From a virus: DNA of 43,142 nt. The translations under genes were made by a program, and so were the position numbers. Of this stretch, positions 20,965 through 30,086 are shown piece by piece (positions within the stretch are counted from its first letter, which is position 1; every line of letters starts with the position of its first letter). The stretch is taken from IMG/VR virus record IMGVR_UViG_3300012984_000002, positions 1-43,142 of that record; one strand, given 5' to 3'. A model generated the notes under the pieces. That model had not been told where the DNA came from, searched no databases, and saw nothing but the letters and a program-made list of their open reading frames with translations.

Positions 20965-21646
20965 GCAACCAGCCCTTCCAGAAGCTCGCATTTTAGTAGC
21001 TGTTCCCAGTGGTTCTACGTGGGAAGCTGACTTTGGGATGAGTATGCTGGCAATGGTAGCTAACTCGAATATAGTTCCTGAAGGTTATTCGAATATTAGT
21101 CTTGGAGTGCAGAATACGAAAGGAAGTATTCTTCCCCAGCTGCGTACCAAGTTGGTGCAAAAAGCTCAAGAGATGAATGCAACTCACATTCTTTTCATTG
21201 ATTCAGATATGCAGTTCCCAGCGTGGACATTGCATCGGTTGCTGGAAATGAAGAAAGAAGTAGTTGCGTGTAACTGTGTTACTAAATCGCTTCCGACAGT
21301 CCCAACCGCCCGCTTCAAAGATGGGACTTTAGCTGGAACTCCAATGCGTCATTATGATTATGATGGAAAGGTAGATTGCATTCCTGTCTGGCGCGTGGGT
21401 ACGGGTGTGATGCTGATTGAGATGGGTGTGTTTGATAAAATCGGTCACCCGTACTTTCCGATTACTCAGCTTGAAGACGAAATTATCGGTGAAGATTGGG
21501 GATTTTGTCAACGTTGTGAAGACGCAGGTATCGAAATTTTCGTAGATGTAGTGCTGAGTCCTTATATTGGGCATGTCGGGAGATTGGAATATACCGCGGC
21601 TATGCAGGACATGAGCAAGTCACAAGTAGTTTCCAATCCAAACTAA
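20930..21646 (+). CDS. GT-A type glycosyltransferase
   Basis: This 238-aa protein has the features of a GT-A fold nucleotide-sugar transferase: a Rossmann start ARILVAVPSGSTW (19-31), the metal/nucleotide motif THILFIDSDMQFP (about 84-96, DxD), the acceptor-side pattern RVGTGVMLIEMGVFDKIG, and the catalytic region IIGEDWGFCQRCEDAG near residue 185. Substrate and acceptor are unknown; sugars could be added to virion proteins, DNA or a host target. In-frame ATGs at 20948 and 20954 are alternative starts. The gene lies between capsid and head-tail genes. Confidence 0.7.
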   Translation: MKTTKNMTMKTKQPALPEARILVAVPSGSTWEADFGMSMLAMVANSNIVPEGYSNISLGVQNTKGSILPQLRTKLVQKAQEMNATHILFIDSDMQFPAWTLHRLLEMKKEVVACNCVTKSLPTVPTARFKDGTLAGTPMRHYDYDGKVDCIPVWRVGTGVMLIEMGVFDKIGHPYFPITQLEDEIIGEDWGFCQRCEDAGIEIFVDVVLSPYIGHVGRLEYTAAMQDMSKSQVVSNPN

Positions 21647-21659
21647 AAGTAGGTTCGAT

Positions 21660-21878
21660 ATGACACCAGTAGAAGTGGGCTTGAGCATCGTAGGTTCTGG
21701 GGTTAGCATTGTGCTGTGTGTTTATATCCCGATCTTACTTGGAACTTTGAAGGCGTTCAGGGAAGAATTCCACAAGATGGAAGTGGCGTACGCATCAAGA
21801 CTAGCACGATTGGAAACGATGGTGCAAGCTGTAGTAAATCAACAAAAACGGATTTCTAATTTATTGGAGAAAGATTAA
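21660..21878 (+). CDS. Small membrane protein with coiled coil
   Basis: This 72-aa protein has one transmembrane segment (residues 8-29, including IVGSGVSIVLCVYIPILLG) then a charged helix (AFREEFHKMEVAYASRLARL) predicted to form a coiled coil. It resembles Holin-type or tail-anchoring proteins only in its shape. It is a candidate lysis component or membrane-associated virion protein. Spaced 13 nt after the glycosyltransferase and 1 nt before the adaptor gene. Confidence 0.6.
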   Translation: MTPVEVGLSIVGSGVSIVLCVYIPILLGTLKAFREEFHKMEVAYASRLARLETMVQAVVNQQKRISNLLEKD

Positions 21879-21879
21879 T

Positions 21880-22473
21880 ATGACTCTCACTGAAGTCACA
21901 GCGCTCGTCAATAATCGGATAGGGAATCTGGTGAGTTACGACACAACCATTCAGACAAAACTTGAATTTGTGAAATCCACCAAGCTGGAGCGAGACCCAA
22001 TTCTCAAACCTTGGTTCTTGGAGTATTCTTCAGCTGCTACATTAGTATCTGGCGCAACAACTTATACTTTGCCGACAGATTATTTAGGAGCAGAACCTGA
22101 TTCCTACTTACGGAAGACTGCTGAGAAAGGTTTCTATAAGCGCATTCGTCCAGAACAAGCCGAAGAGGTGGATGAAACTTGCACTAAGGTATACTATATG
22201 CGGGGCACCACAGTCACTTTCCAGCCAGCTCTCACTGAAGATACGTCAATGACGCAGTGTTATTACCAAGCAACTGGAACTTTAGCGAGTACCCCAACTA
22301 CTAATCCTTGGCTTCTCTACGCAGCAGATTTGCTTGCCGCGGAAACTGCTTATGAATTCCTGATGGATTTCCAAGATGTCGAAGGAGCCCGCCTGCAAGC
22401 TACCGCTGCTCAGCAAGCCCGTAATCGAATCATCGCTGAGAATATCGAGCGCCAATTGGGGACTCAAGTATGA
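21880..22473 (+). CDS. Head-tail adaptor (connector) protein
   Basis: This 197-aa protein starts with TLTEVTALVNNRIGNLVSYD and contains the beta segment YTLPTDYLG and later WLLYAADLLAAETAYEFLMD. Helices followed by a beta insert and a terminal helix are typical of ring-forming connector proteins (such as T7 gp11 or P22 gp4-like). The position between capsid and the propeller-like nozzle supports the assignment. The stop overlaps the nozzle gene by ATGA. Confidence 0.55.
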   Translation: MTLTEVTALVNNRIGNLVSYDTTIQTKLEFVKSTKLERDPILKPWFLEYSSAATLVSGATTYTLPTDYLGAEPDSYLRKTAEKGFYKRIRPEQAEEVDETCTKVYYMRGTTVTFQPALTEDTSMTQCYYQATGTLASTPTTNPWLLYAADLLAAETAYEFLMDFQDVEGARLQATAAQQARNRIIAENIERQLGTQV

Positions 22474-23972
22474 AACTGCTACCGAAGCTTTTGCAGCTTA
22501 ATTACACTGATATTCGAAAAGGGATGGCTCCTGATAATATCGAAGATATGACTATCCCTTGGCAGAATCTTGTTAATATGCGTCCTATGCAGAATGGGAT
22601 ATTGCCAATTGCTGGGTTAAGCGCTCTTGTAGATGTATCTATTGGGGTTGCCAGTAGTTATTTCTTAATGGATAACTGGAATTATAGCGTAACAACTGGA
22701 ACTTATTACGGATTGGTAGGAGTTGTGAACCCGACAACTCATGAATTATTGGTCTATAAACTTGATAGCGCGGGTACTTTTACTTTAACCAATACAGCTA
22801 AGAAGTTCAGTGCGATTGAACACGGAACTGGCATCATCAACCAAGTGTCTACAGTGAACTGGGGTGAGTGGAGAGCTATTTGCTGTGGGGTAGAGGTTAA
22901 TGGAACTCCAGGTGAAGGACTTTTGTTGGCGAAATATCCAGCGGGAACTTATGCTGCGGTAGTTGGTGCTGGTATTCCGCGCTCAATTTTCCTGCACAGT
23001 CCGCATGTATTAGGGTTTAACTACCCTGGTAATACCGATCGGTTCGCTTGGTGCACTGCGGATGATATTGAAACTTGGACTGTAACTGCAGCGAACTCCG
23101 CGGGTGATTTGAATATTCGGGAATTTGCTGGTATTGGAATCGTATGCGTCGCAGCTTTGGGGAAATCGATTGCTGCGTATTCCTCGGAAGGCATGGCAGT
23201 TATCAGTTATATTGGAGCACCTCTCTATTATGGTTATGAGATGGCAATTCCAGATAGTATTGGAGCCGTATCTCAAAAAGCTGTGGTAGCGGTGGGCAAT
23301 AATAACTATGGCCTCTGTGCGAAAGGGTTCTTCAAAACAGATGGTGTAAATTACGAGTGGATTGGTCGGGATAGGATCTGGGAATATTTCCTTCAAACTT
23401 CTTCTGGGTTTAATCTAAGTCGTACTGTAGCTGTTCATTTAGAGAGTAAGACTGAAATTTGGTGGACTATAACCTCAACAAATTTTGCAGCTCCTTCCAT
23501 AGCCTTTGTTTATAATTATACACTGGATGCATGGTTTCAGTCTAACCTCACTGGTAATGGAGCTATGCCAGAAGTTGGCACTCACCCTGCAGTTCAAGGG
23601 TATCAATCTACTGTGTATCAGAAAGAAATTGGAAATCAAATTCGCTTAGTCTCTTCGTTTACGAATTACAGTTCCTCTGCGACCAGTAAGGCTACAGATT
23701 TTGGGGAAAGTTCAATCTATAAATTCCTGCAAGCCGTAGGTATTGAGAACAATCTCTCTAATAATGCTAGTCCATATACTGTAACATTTACTGCATCTGC
23801 TGATTTGGTGTCAGGACTCCCTATTGCGTTGAAACTGTCTACCAGCAAACTATATTTCGCTTTGGTGACTGGACGATACTTCAGTTTGATTATCACTGAA
23901 AATAGTACTAGCAAATTAACGATGCTGCAGACCATTACGTTCTATGGCAAAGCGTCAGGTGGTGCATTATGA
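22470..23972 (+). CDS. Tail nozzle protein, P22 gp10-like beta-propeller
   Basis: This 500-aa protein is beta-rich and similar in pattern to P22 gp10 and other podoviral nozzle/DNA-stabilisation proteins. Repeated elements are FAWCTADDIETWTVT, LGKSIAAYSSEGMAVISYIG, IPDSIGAVSQKAVVAVGNNN and FFKTDGVNYEWIGRDRIWE, consistent with propeller blades. It would seal DNA in the head and form the tail tip with the adaptor. Assignment is by fold pattern and gene order; a homologue search would test it. Confidence 0.65.
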   Translation: MKLLPKLLQLNYTDIRKGMAPDNIEDMTIPWQNLVNMRPMQNGILPIAGLSALVDVSIGVASSYFLMDNWNYSVTTGTYYGLVGVVNPTTHELLVYKLDSAGTFTLTNTAKKFSAIEHGTGIINQVSTVNWGEWRAICCGVEVNGTPGEGLLLAKYPAGTYAAVVGAGIPRSIFLHSPHVLGFNYPGNTDRFAWCTADDIETWTVTAANSAGDLNIREFAGIGIVCVAALGKSIAAYSSEGMAVISYIGAPLYYGYEMAIPDSIGAVSQKAVVAVGNNNYGLCAKGFFKTDGVNYEWIGRDRIWEYFLQTSSGFNLSRTVAVHLESKTEIWWTITSTNFAAPSIAFVYNYTLDAWFQSNLTGNGAMPEVGTHPAVQGYQSTVYQKEIGNQIRLVSSFTNYSSSATSKATDFGESSIYKFLQAVGIENNLSNNASPYTVTFTASADLVSGLPIALKLSTSKLYFALVTGRYFSLIITENSTSKLTMLQTITFYGKASGGAL

Positions 23973-24361
23973 TACCTGACGTGGAGCTGTATAAGACTTG
24001 GCAGGGATGGGGCAATAAGATCAAAGGTCTGTTACAGAAGGCAGATGATTATTTGAATCTGAAAAGAATCTATAATCCAACTGTGAGTTTTACTGGAGCT
24101 ACAGTTACAGCTTCTTCCGTCGAGTACGACCCACAGACTGGAAGATTAGCTGGAGACATTACCTTTACAGACCCAGGGGCTACAGTAGTCATACAAATGG
24201 CAGGGCTAGATTTAACAGCTCGGACACAAATGGCTATCATAGCTGGAATTGGATTTTCTGGGGTCAATGCAAGGTATGTTCGTTATACAGCTTCCTCGAA
24301 GACTGTGTCGATAACTGCTGTATCCGGAGACGTCCGCATAATTTTTAGTGTTGTGGTATAA
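23969..24361 (+). CDS. Hypothetical tail-region protein
   Basis: This 130-aa protein starts with a helix (WQGWGNKIKGLLQKADDYLN) and is then all beta (VSFTGATVTASSVEYDPQTG ... VSITAVSGDVRIIFSVVV). It overlaps the nozzle by ATGA. A small tail or fibre-anchoring protein is plausible from position. Not recognised. Confidence 0.55.
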   Translation: MIPDVELYKTWQGWGNKIKGLLQKADDYLNLKRIYNPTVSFTGATVTASSVEYDPQTGRLAGDITFTDPGATVVIQMAGLDLTARTQMAIIAGIGFSGVNARYVRYTASSKTVSITAVSGDVRIIFSVVV

Positions 24362-24376
24362 CTGCATCGATTTCAG

Positions 24377-24406
24377 TTGCCAGTGTTGGAATAGCAGGTA
24401 TATGAT
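24377..24406 (+). promoter_or_regulatory. Possible promoter before fibre-like genes
   Basis: TTGCCA (24377-24382), an 18-nt spacer and TATGAT (24401-24406) match the sigma70 hexamers at five of six positions each. It falls in the only 70-bp gap between tail genes and may boost expression of the gene starting at 24432. Confidence 0.35.
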
Positions 24407-24431
24407 TAGTTGGAATTAGGGGAGAAAAGTA

Positions 24432-25733
24432 ATGGCTACCAGTCAAACAACTCAAGACAAACGCGGTATCTGGGTATACGATTCGATTACGAATACCTGG
24501 GGCCCTCGTGTGCCAACTTACTCTCACGGTGATACTTACACTATAACTGACTCTTCTATCCCAGCTAACACTGCAACTGGTGTTGGTTTCTCAGGTGGTG
24601 CAGGTGGAATTACTGAATCACTGAATGTCGGTTCGACTATTCCTAATAGTGGCAATTGGCTATTTAATATTGCTTCTACTAATCCAGTGGTTTATAACGA
24701 TTCTACTCGTGGCAAGGTCATGTATAATGATTATGGGTCAGGAATGGCTGATTTAGATGCAGCCAAAACTTACACGCATAGTAGCATTGCATCGAACAAT
24801 TTCATTTATATTTCACGTTATGTGAGAGCGGAGTTGCTAACTACAGGTGGAGTTCCATACCCTGATGATAAACAAGTTCAATGGAAATTCTCCCGACTGA
24901 ATTATGCAATGGGAGTGAGTGACGATTTTGACCTGAATACTGGGCAAGAAATTTTCGTAGCTATTTCTTACAATTCAAATGGCCGTCAGGTACGAATTGA
25001 GAATAATGCCGGTTTAGCTACTGGAACATTAACATCTGGCAATACTGCTACAGTAATGAACGATACTACGCAAAACTGGATTACAAATCAGTTGCGGAAT
25101 CGTCGAGTAGACATTAATAATGCAGGAGTCCATTCCTTTGGGGTGGTGGCCAGTAATACAGCCACCTCATTTACTTTGGTAAACGGTATTACAGCTCCTC
25201 CAGCTGGAGCTACATACTCAATCAACATTCAGCAAGATTTTTATGGTTCTACTGGTTTAGTACCAAAGCCAAATTCAGGTTGGTTCTTGCATGAACAACT
25301 GATTAACACTGGAACAGTCAATGGTGCTGACGGATATTATACAAATGTATATCGTCAGGGGGGAGTAGCGATATACGATACCAAATCTGGCTTACCGATG
25401 TATGGTGGGACAAAGAGATTTATTTATCCAATTCATCAGGATTACTTTGGCAACTTTGAAGTTCCAATGACTTCAAAGAAAGTTTATTCTGATGACCTCT
25501 ATAGTCAAGTATCGACTGGCGTGTCACTTCGTGTGATGCTGACCAATGGTCTGAATATCGATACTTGCACAGTGTATGAGGTACAGCCTTACTCATCTTG
25601 GACTGCGGCAGTTAGTATCGTAGGTACTATCAACGTTGGGGCGGTTCCGGTTACAGGCAGATACTTCCTTTGCGTAGTGAGCGGGTTGAATACTGTGGTC
25701 CTGTCGAAATCAGTTAACATAAGAGTACCATAA
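24432..25733 (+). CDS. Tail/receptor-contact protein, beta-rich
   Basis: This 433-aa protein begins with QTTQDKRGIWVYDSITNTWG and is rich in Gly, Asn, Thr and Ser with strand-heavy stretches (ESLNVGSTIPNSGNWLFNIA; IYISRYVRAEL). Around residue 150 is WKFSRLNYAMGV, and the end carries a short immunoglobulin-like region. It resembles phage fibre or carbohydrate-contact proteins by composition, but no named domain is claimed. It is likely on the virion surface and in contact with the host. Confidence 0.55.
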   Translation: MATSQTTQDKRGIWVYDSITNTWGPRVPTYSHGDTYTITDSSIPANTATGVGFSGGAGGITESLNVGSTIPNSGNWLFNIASTNPVVYNDSTRGKVMYNDYGSGMADLDAAKTYTHSSIASNNFIYISRYVRAELLTTGGVPYPDDKQVQWKFSRLNYAMGVSDDFDLNTGQEIFVAISYNSNGRQVRIENNAGLATGTLTSGNTATVMNDTTQNWITNQLRNRRVDINNAGVHSFGVVASNTATSFTLVNGITAPPAGATYSINIQQDFYGSTGLVPKPNSGWFLHEQLINTGTVNGADGYYTNVYRQGGVAIYDTKSGLPMYGGTKRFIYPIHQDYFGNFEVPMTSKKVYSDDLYSQVSTGVSLRVMLTNGLNIDTCTVYEVQPYSSWTAAVSIVGTINVGAVPVTGRYFLCVVSGLNTVVLSKSVNIRVP

Positions 25734-25734
25734 T

Positions 25735-26865
25735 ATGACTATCTATAACTGGGCAGCATATGCAGCGGCAACGGACTTAGGCGCAACCGCAGGGTTTACC
25801 AGACAAACTGGTAACTCCGGTTCGATTGCTGTAAACTCCAGTCACAACTTGGACTTCGTAACTACAACGCCAAATTCATTGTATACCTGTGATGAGGCTG
25901 CGTCAGATAGTTCATTTGAAATCACTTTGATTGGCGGCTCAGGTAGCGGTGGTAACTTCTATCCTTGTTGTGTACGCGTGTTGGATATCAACAATCTGAT
26001 TGGAGCTCGCATAACCTCCGCCAACAACTTGGAATTGTTCAAGTATGTAGCTGGTGTGGCAACTCAGTTAGGTTCTAGTGTTGCTATTACGGGCAGAGCA
26101 ACAGGCGATAAGATTAAACTCACAGCTGTTGGTAATACTTTGAATGTGTATTACAATGGCGTGTTGAAAATTGGTCCGATTACTGAGAGCTTCAACAATA
26201 CCCAGACTAAAATGGGTATGTTCATGCGCTCCTCGACCATCAATAACTTTGTGTCCGCAGCAGAATCGCTTAATCTCGGTGTTGCTATTGCATCAATTAA
26301 CAGTGGCAACGGGGTTAAAGTAGGTTCAACTGGAAACACAATAACCACTACCGGTAGCACTACGATGACAGCGCTCACCATTGGTGGCGTGTCGATGACG
26401 AATGTGGCTGGTAGCGGAACCTCTTTTACGTTCGACTGCCCAGATCAAGTTGATAATACCACATCTCCCAAGTATGGTACGCAGACAGCTTCAGCCACAA
26501 CGGGAGTCGGTACTCTTACTGCGAGTACCCAGTACCTTCCTCCAAATGGTTACAACTATGTAACCTTGGTTGACCCGATTAACACTACTGTCGATGGTGT
26601 GGTTTACAATTATATCCCTGCAGCTGTTGCGACGGACGAATTAGCAGGTGAAACGGCGAAAATCACTTTGGGTACTGATGGTACAGCAGTTGCTGCTTAC
26701 ACAGGAACCCAGATCATTCGTCATTGGTCGTCTGTAGATTCGAAGATTAGATTCGTAAGTGTGATTACAGGCTCAAGTGGGACACAAACGTCTGGTACTC
26801 CTAGCGGTCAAGTGCTGCAGGGCAATACCATGGTCGGACAAACTTTAACTGGCATTAGAATGTAG
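25735..26865 (+). CDS. Tail protein with LamG/concanavalin-like domain
   Basis: This 376-aa protein has a jelly-roll-like N-terminal 190 residues: SFEITLIGGSGSGGNFYPCC, then VRVLDINNLIGARITSANN, KIKLTAVGNTLNVYYNGVLK and TKMGMFMRSS, the order of strands in LamG or concanavalin-like sugar-binding folds. The rest is beta-rich (ISGN/TGSTTMTALTIGGVSM). A receptor or carbohydrate-binding role is inferred. Confidence 0.55.
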   Translation: MTIYNWAAYAAATDLGATAGFTRQTGNSGSIAVNSSHNLDFVTTTPNSLYTCDEAASDSSFEITLIGGSGSGGNFYPCCVRVLDINNLIGARITSANNLELFKYVAGVATQLGSSVAITGRATGDKIKLTAVGNTLNVYYNGVLKIGPITESFNNTQTKMGMFMRSSTINNFVSAAESLNLGVAIASINSGNGVKVGSTGNTITTTGSTTMTALTIGGVSMTNVAGSGTSFTFDCPDQVDNTTSPKYGTQTASATTGVGTLTASTQYLPPNGYNYVTLVDPINTTVDGVVYNYIPAAVATDELAGETAKITLGTDGTAVAAYTGTQIIRHWSSVDSKIRFVSVITGSSGTQTSGTPSGQVLQGNTMVGQTLTGIRM

Positions 26866-26875
26866 GAGCTTCATC

Positions 26876-27172
26876 ATGACTGAGAAGAATTATGAGATTA
26901 CAAATCCAGGCGGAACAACAACTCAACACGATTTGCATGTTGACTTAACTTCACCTGGAACAAGAGTGGTTGTTAATGGCCGGCAGACAGGGACTTTAAC
27001 TTTCACGGTTAAAGCGGTGGATTCAGATTACTGGACTGCTCCGTCTAACAATACGTTGGATTTAACTGTAAGCAATGTTTGGTATATTGAAGGGGTTCCA
27101 CTGACTTCAATTAAAATTGCTGATGGTGGTTCTGGTTCTTACAAGGTTAATATTCGTCAATACAGACGCTGA
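26876..27172 (+). CDS. Small beta-rich virion-associated protein
   Basis: This 98-aa protein has an immunoglobulin-like pattern (RVVVNGRQTGTLTFTVKAVD; NNTLDLTVSNVWYIEG) and no signal or membrane segment. It follows the LamG-like gene with 10 nt spacing and may decorate the tail. Function not known. Confidence 0.55.
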   Translation: MTEKNYEITNPGGTTTQHDLHVDLTSPGTRVVVNGRQTGTLTFTVKAVDSDYWTAPSNNTLDLTVSNVWYIEGVPLTSIKIADGGSGSYKVNIRQYRR

Positions 27173-27180
27173 GGTCCAAC

Positions 27181-28272
27181 ATGGCTACTAACACTGTTAC
27201 CCAGACACAGGAACTCACGCCGGAACAGAAAGCTCTTGCGCAGATCCAACTTGAGCAGATTAAGCGTCGGCAGGGTTTCGAAGATTTTGCAGGAAATATT
27301 CTGCTCGGGAAACCTTTGAGTTCATTGTCTGGTAGTACTGGAGGCACAGGACTTGGCCCAGTATTGACTGGAGTTCCGTCCGGTTCAAATCCAGTTAGTT
27401 CCACTGTAGGCGCATCGGGTGGAGCTGGGGCAGCAGTCAGCAATCCTTCAATAGGAAGTGCGGTAGGAAGTATTGCCTCTCTAAATAACTTGGCTGGAAA
27501 TACAGCTGGTGCTGTTACAAGCTCAAACTCAGGGCCTAATGTCTCAGGTCCAAGCGTTCTGGACTCTATCGGTAAAGCGCTTTCGAATGTGAACCCAGGT
27601 CTCGTTGGAAGCTTGGTTGGTGGTGCATCACTGGGATTGGGCGGCATTGGAATTGGGAAAACAGTTGGTGACAGCATTGGAACTTTGTTGAATGGTAATT
27701 CTACGCCTGCTTCAGTGATTACACCTGAAATGAATGCGGATGTTTCGAATCAGATTAACCAACAAAATCAACAAACTCTCGCGCAGAATCAAGCGCAAAT
27801 TGTTGCAGATACACAAAAGGGTATTGATGCCTTGACTCCTGAGCAAATTCGAAACCAAGCGAATGCTCCGTCTAGCAACCCTTTATATCATGCGCCTACT
27901 CAGGGGCAGATCTCAGCTGGTCGTGCAGCACAAACAGCGCAAGATGGATTACAGTTCTTAGCGCAAAGTTATGGTGCAACGCAAGATCTGTTAAATGCTA
28001 TGAGCGGTGGTGGAAACTCTGGCCCTCCTGAGTGGGCGCGCCAAAAGATGCAGGGCGAAGCGGTATTTAATAACAGATTAGCCCCTGCTTTAATCTATGC
28101 TGGTTACACTCCGACTCAGATTAAAGACATCTATATGAGATATATCGGTGGTTATGGAACTGGGGTGAACAATGATATCCCAGAAATTGCTGCGGCGATG
28201 CAAAAGTATATGACTCGTCCAGGTGCTAATACTACATTGCAAACCCCAAGTGCAAATAAAGCTGTTAAGTGA
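27181..28272 (+). CDS. Putative internal virion/ejection protein, glycine-zipper type
   Basis: This 363-aa protein is Gly/Ser/Asn-rich. A central hydrophobic glycine-rich segment (about residues 130-165, PGLVGSLVGGASLGLGGIGI) is like a membrane-inserting glycine zipper. It is followed by a Gln/Asn-rich helix (NQINQQNQQTLAQNQAQ). Such proteins in this position often are ejected into the host to form the DNA path. The C-terminal portion from about 280 (PPEWARQKMQGEAVFNN) is more compact. Assignment is by composition and location. Confidence 0.5.
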   Translation: MATNTVTQTQELTPEQKALAQIQLEQIKRRQGFEDFAGNILLGKPLSSLSGSTGGTGLGPVLTGVPSGSNPVSSTVGASGGAGAAVSNPSIGSAVGSIASLNNLAGNTAGAVTSSNSGPNVSGPSVLDSIGKALSNVNPGLVGSLVGGASLGLGGIGIGKTVGDSIGTLLNGNSTPASVITPEMNADVSNQINQQNQQTLAQNQAQIVADTQKGIDALTPEQIRNQANAPSSNPLYHAPTQGQISAGRAAQTAQDGLQFLAQSYGATQDLLNAMSGGGNSGPPEWARQKMQGEAVFNNRLAPALIYAGYTPTQIKDIYMRYIGGYGTGVNNDIPEIAAAMQKYMTRPGANTTLQTPSANKAVK

Positions 28273-28280
28273 GGTGACAC

Positions 28281-29843
28281 ATGGCTACTGCTACAGGAAT
28301 TTCAAATCCAGGTGTTACTAACACGGCCACAGCACCTGGGCAAGTACCAATGGCTACCACGTTTGTGCAGAATACTTCGAGTGGTTTACCATTCCAGTCT
28401 CAAGCACAGGCTCGTACTGCTGCTGATCCAAGTCAAGAAGCTTTCTACAATGCACTGCCAAAGTATTACACTGGATCTACTGTCGCAAATCAAACTCCTG
28501 AGCAAATCGCTGCTCAGAATATGATTAAGAATCAGTCCAACACTAATACAGGTGTTATTGGGAGTGTGTTGAATAACTGGGGTAATACAACTCCGGCAGC
28601 GAATTCAACTGCAGCTAGTGTGAATTTGAATCAAAACGCTACTGCGCCAATTGTTGGCCCAGGTGGTGTTAATACTGCTCAAGTGAACACTCATCCAAAT
28701 GTGACAGCGCAAAATGTAAATACTGCTGCGACAGTGAATACTCCAGCTGCATTTACCCAAGACGTGGGGATGAACCCTAATCTGAATAACGCGTTGACCT
28801 TTGCATTAGGGGATATTTTAAACCAAGGGAATCCGTACGCTCAGGCAAATATGGATTCAGCTACCCGTCAGATTACTGATAATTTTGTGCAACAAGTTTT
28901 GCCGAAGTTAGGTTCTGTAGCTCAGCAATCTGGCGCTTGGGGCGGAAGTCGTCAAGGTGTCGTCGAAGGTTTGGCAGCTGGCGAAACCGCTAAAGCTGTC
29001 GGAGATACTGCCGCTAGCTTGGCCGCAAAGAATTACGAAACAAGTCTGAATACTTTCAACAATGCGTTGGGGGTAGGTACTACTTTACGTGGACAAGATG
29101 TAACTCAGCGGAATATTGCATCTAATGAAGGTCTGACTAATCGCCAATTAGATGTGAACTCTGCATTGCAGAATCGTCAAATTAGTTCGCAGGAAGGTCA
29201 AGCGAACCAACAAGCGAATTTGTCTGCGGGCACAACTAATGCGAATCTGACAAGTAACGAAGCCTTGAATAATCGTCAGATTAATTCTGCCGAAGGTTTG
29301 GCTAAGTTACAAGCTGATCTCCAAGTGGCTGTACAAAATGGGCAGATCAGTCAAGCGGAAGCTGCGCAAAGATTATCGACTGCCGCTTCACTAGCTACTG
29401 CAAATCGTCAGATTGATTCGAATGAAGGCTTGACTAATCGTCAGCTAACGATCGCACAGCAAATTGAACAGGCACAGTCATTACCAGCTTTACTTAACGC
29501 GAGTTATCAACCTGCTCAAATGTTGGATGCGATTGGTTCTGATAATCGTGCATATGATCAGCAGCTTATTGACGCTGACATAGCTCGTAATAACTATGGC
29601 CAGAACATTGATGCGGAAAGATTGAATCAGTTCAACGCAATTTTAAATGGTGGCAGTACTTCTGGAATTACTGGGGGTTCGACCACTACCACATCAACTA
29701 CAGGTAGTAAAAATTCTGCGGTTCAGAATGCGTTAGGTGGTGCGGCAGCTGGATCAGTGTTGGGATCGCTAACTAGTCTCAACAATGGCGGCGAGTGGGG
29801 TGCGGTGCTTGGTGCCCTCGCAGGTTACTTAGACGGAAAATAG
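28281..29843 (+). CDS. Putative internal virion protein with tandem 11-residue repeats
   Basis: This 520-aa protein has at least eleven contiguous 11-residue units (about residues 277-397), such as RNIASNEGLTN, RQLDVNSALQN, RQISSQEGQAN, ANLTSNEALNN, RQINSAEGLAK and RQIDSNEGLTN, which fit a consensus RQI-x-S-x-EGL-x-N. Hendecad periodicity implies a right-handed coiled coil or filament. Polar low-complexity stretches flank it, and a glycine-rich hydrophobic C-terminus (AAAGSVLGSLTSLNN, VLGALAGYLDG) may insert in a membrane. Order after the glycine-zipper protein suggests an ejection protein. No database family is claimed. Confidence 0.55.
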   Translation: MATATGISNPGVTNTATAPGQVPMATTFVQNTSSGLPFQSQAQARTAADPSQEAFYNALPKYYTGSTVANQTPEQIAAQNMIKNQSNTNTGVIGSVLNNWGNTTPAANSTAASVNLNQNATAPIVGPGGVNTAQVNTHPNVTAQNVNTAATVNTPAAFTQDVGMNPNLNNALTFALGDILNQGNPYAQANMDSATRQITDNFVQQVLPKLGSVAQQSGAWGGSRQGVVEGLAAGETAKAVGDTAASLAAKNYETSLNTFNNALGVGTTLRGQDVTQRNIASNEGLTNRQLDVNSALQNRQISSQEGQANQQANLSAGTTNANLTSNEALNNRQINSAEGLAKLQADLQVAVQNGQISQAEAAQRLSTAASLATANRQIDSNEGLTNRQLTIAQQIEQAQSLPALLNASYQPAQMLDAIGSDNRAYDQQLIDADIARNNYGQNIDAERLNQFNAILNGGSTSGITGGSTTTTSTTGSKNSAVQNALGGAAAGSVLGSLTSLNNGGEWGAVLGALAGYLDGK

Positions 29844-29852
29844 AGGTGAATT

Positions 29853-30086
29853 ATGAGTATTGATGCATTGTTGGCGAATATCCAGACACCAGAACAAATT
29901 AAAGCGTTGAGTGCGAAGCTGGCTAAGGCAGGACGGCCTCCACAAGGATTGCCAGGGATGGCAGCAGGGACTTCTCCTGCGCCTGCAGTTCCAACAGCTG
30001 CGCCTTCAGCTCCACAAATTATGGCGAACCCCGTGCCTCCACCAGAGGGCTTGGGTTCAATCTTAGGAGGATTCGGCAATGCCTAG
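29853..30086 (+). CDS. Small proline/alanine-rich protein
   Basis: This 77-aa protein has an amphipathic N-terminal helix (SIDALLANIQTPEQIKALSA) and a Pro/Ala-rich disordered tail ending GLGSILGGFGNA. It is followed by an 8-nt overlap with the next gene. Perhaps a capsid-internal or adaptor peptide; no family recognised. Confidence 0.55.
   Translation: MSIDALLANIQTPEQIKALSAKLAKAGRPPQGLPGMAAGTSPAPAVPTAAPSAPQIMANPVPPPEGLGSILGGFGNA

Noticed and set aside
29100-29480. A CRISPR-like or tandem DNA repeat array
   Set aside because: The 33-bp rhythm is in frame with a protein repeat and the copies diverge at synonymous positions, so it is coding, not an array.
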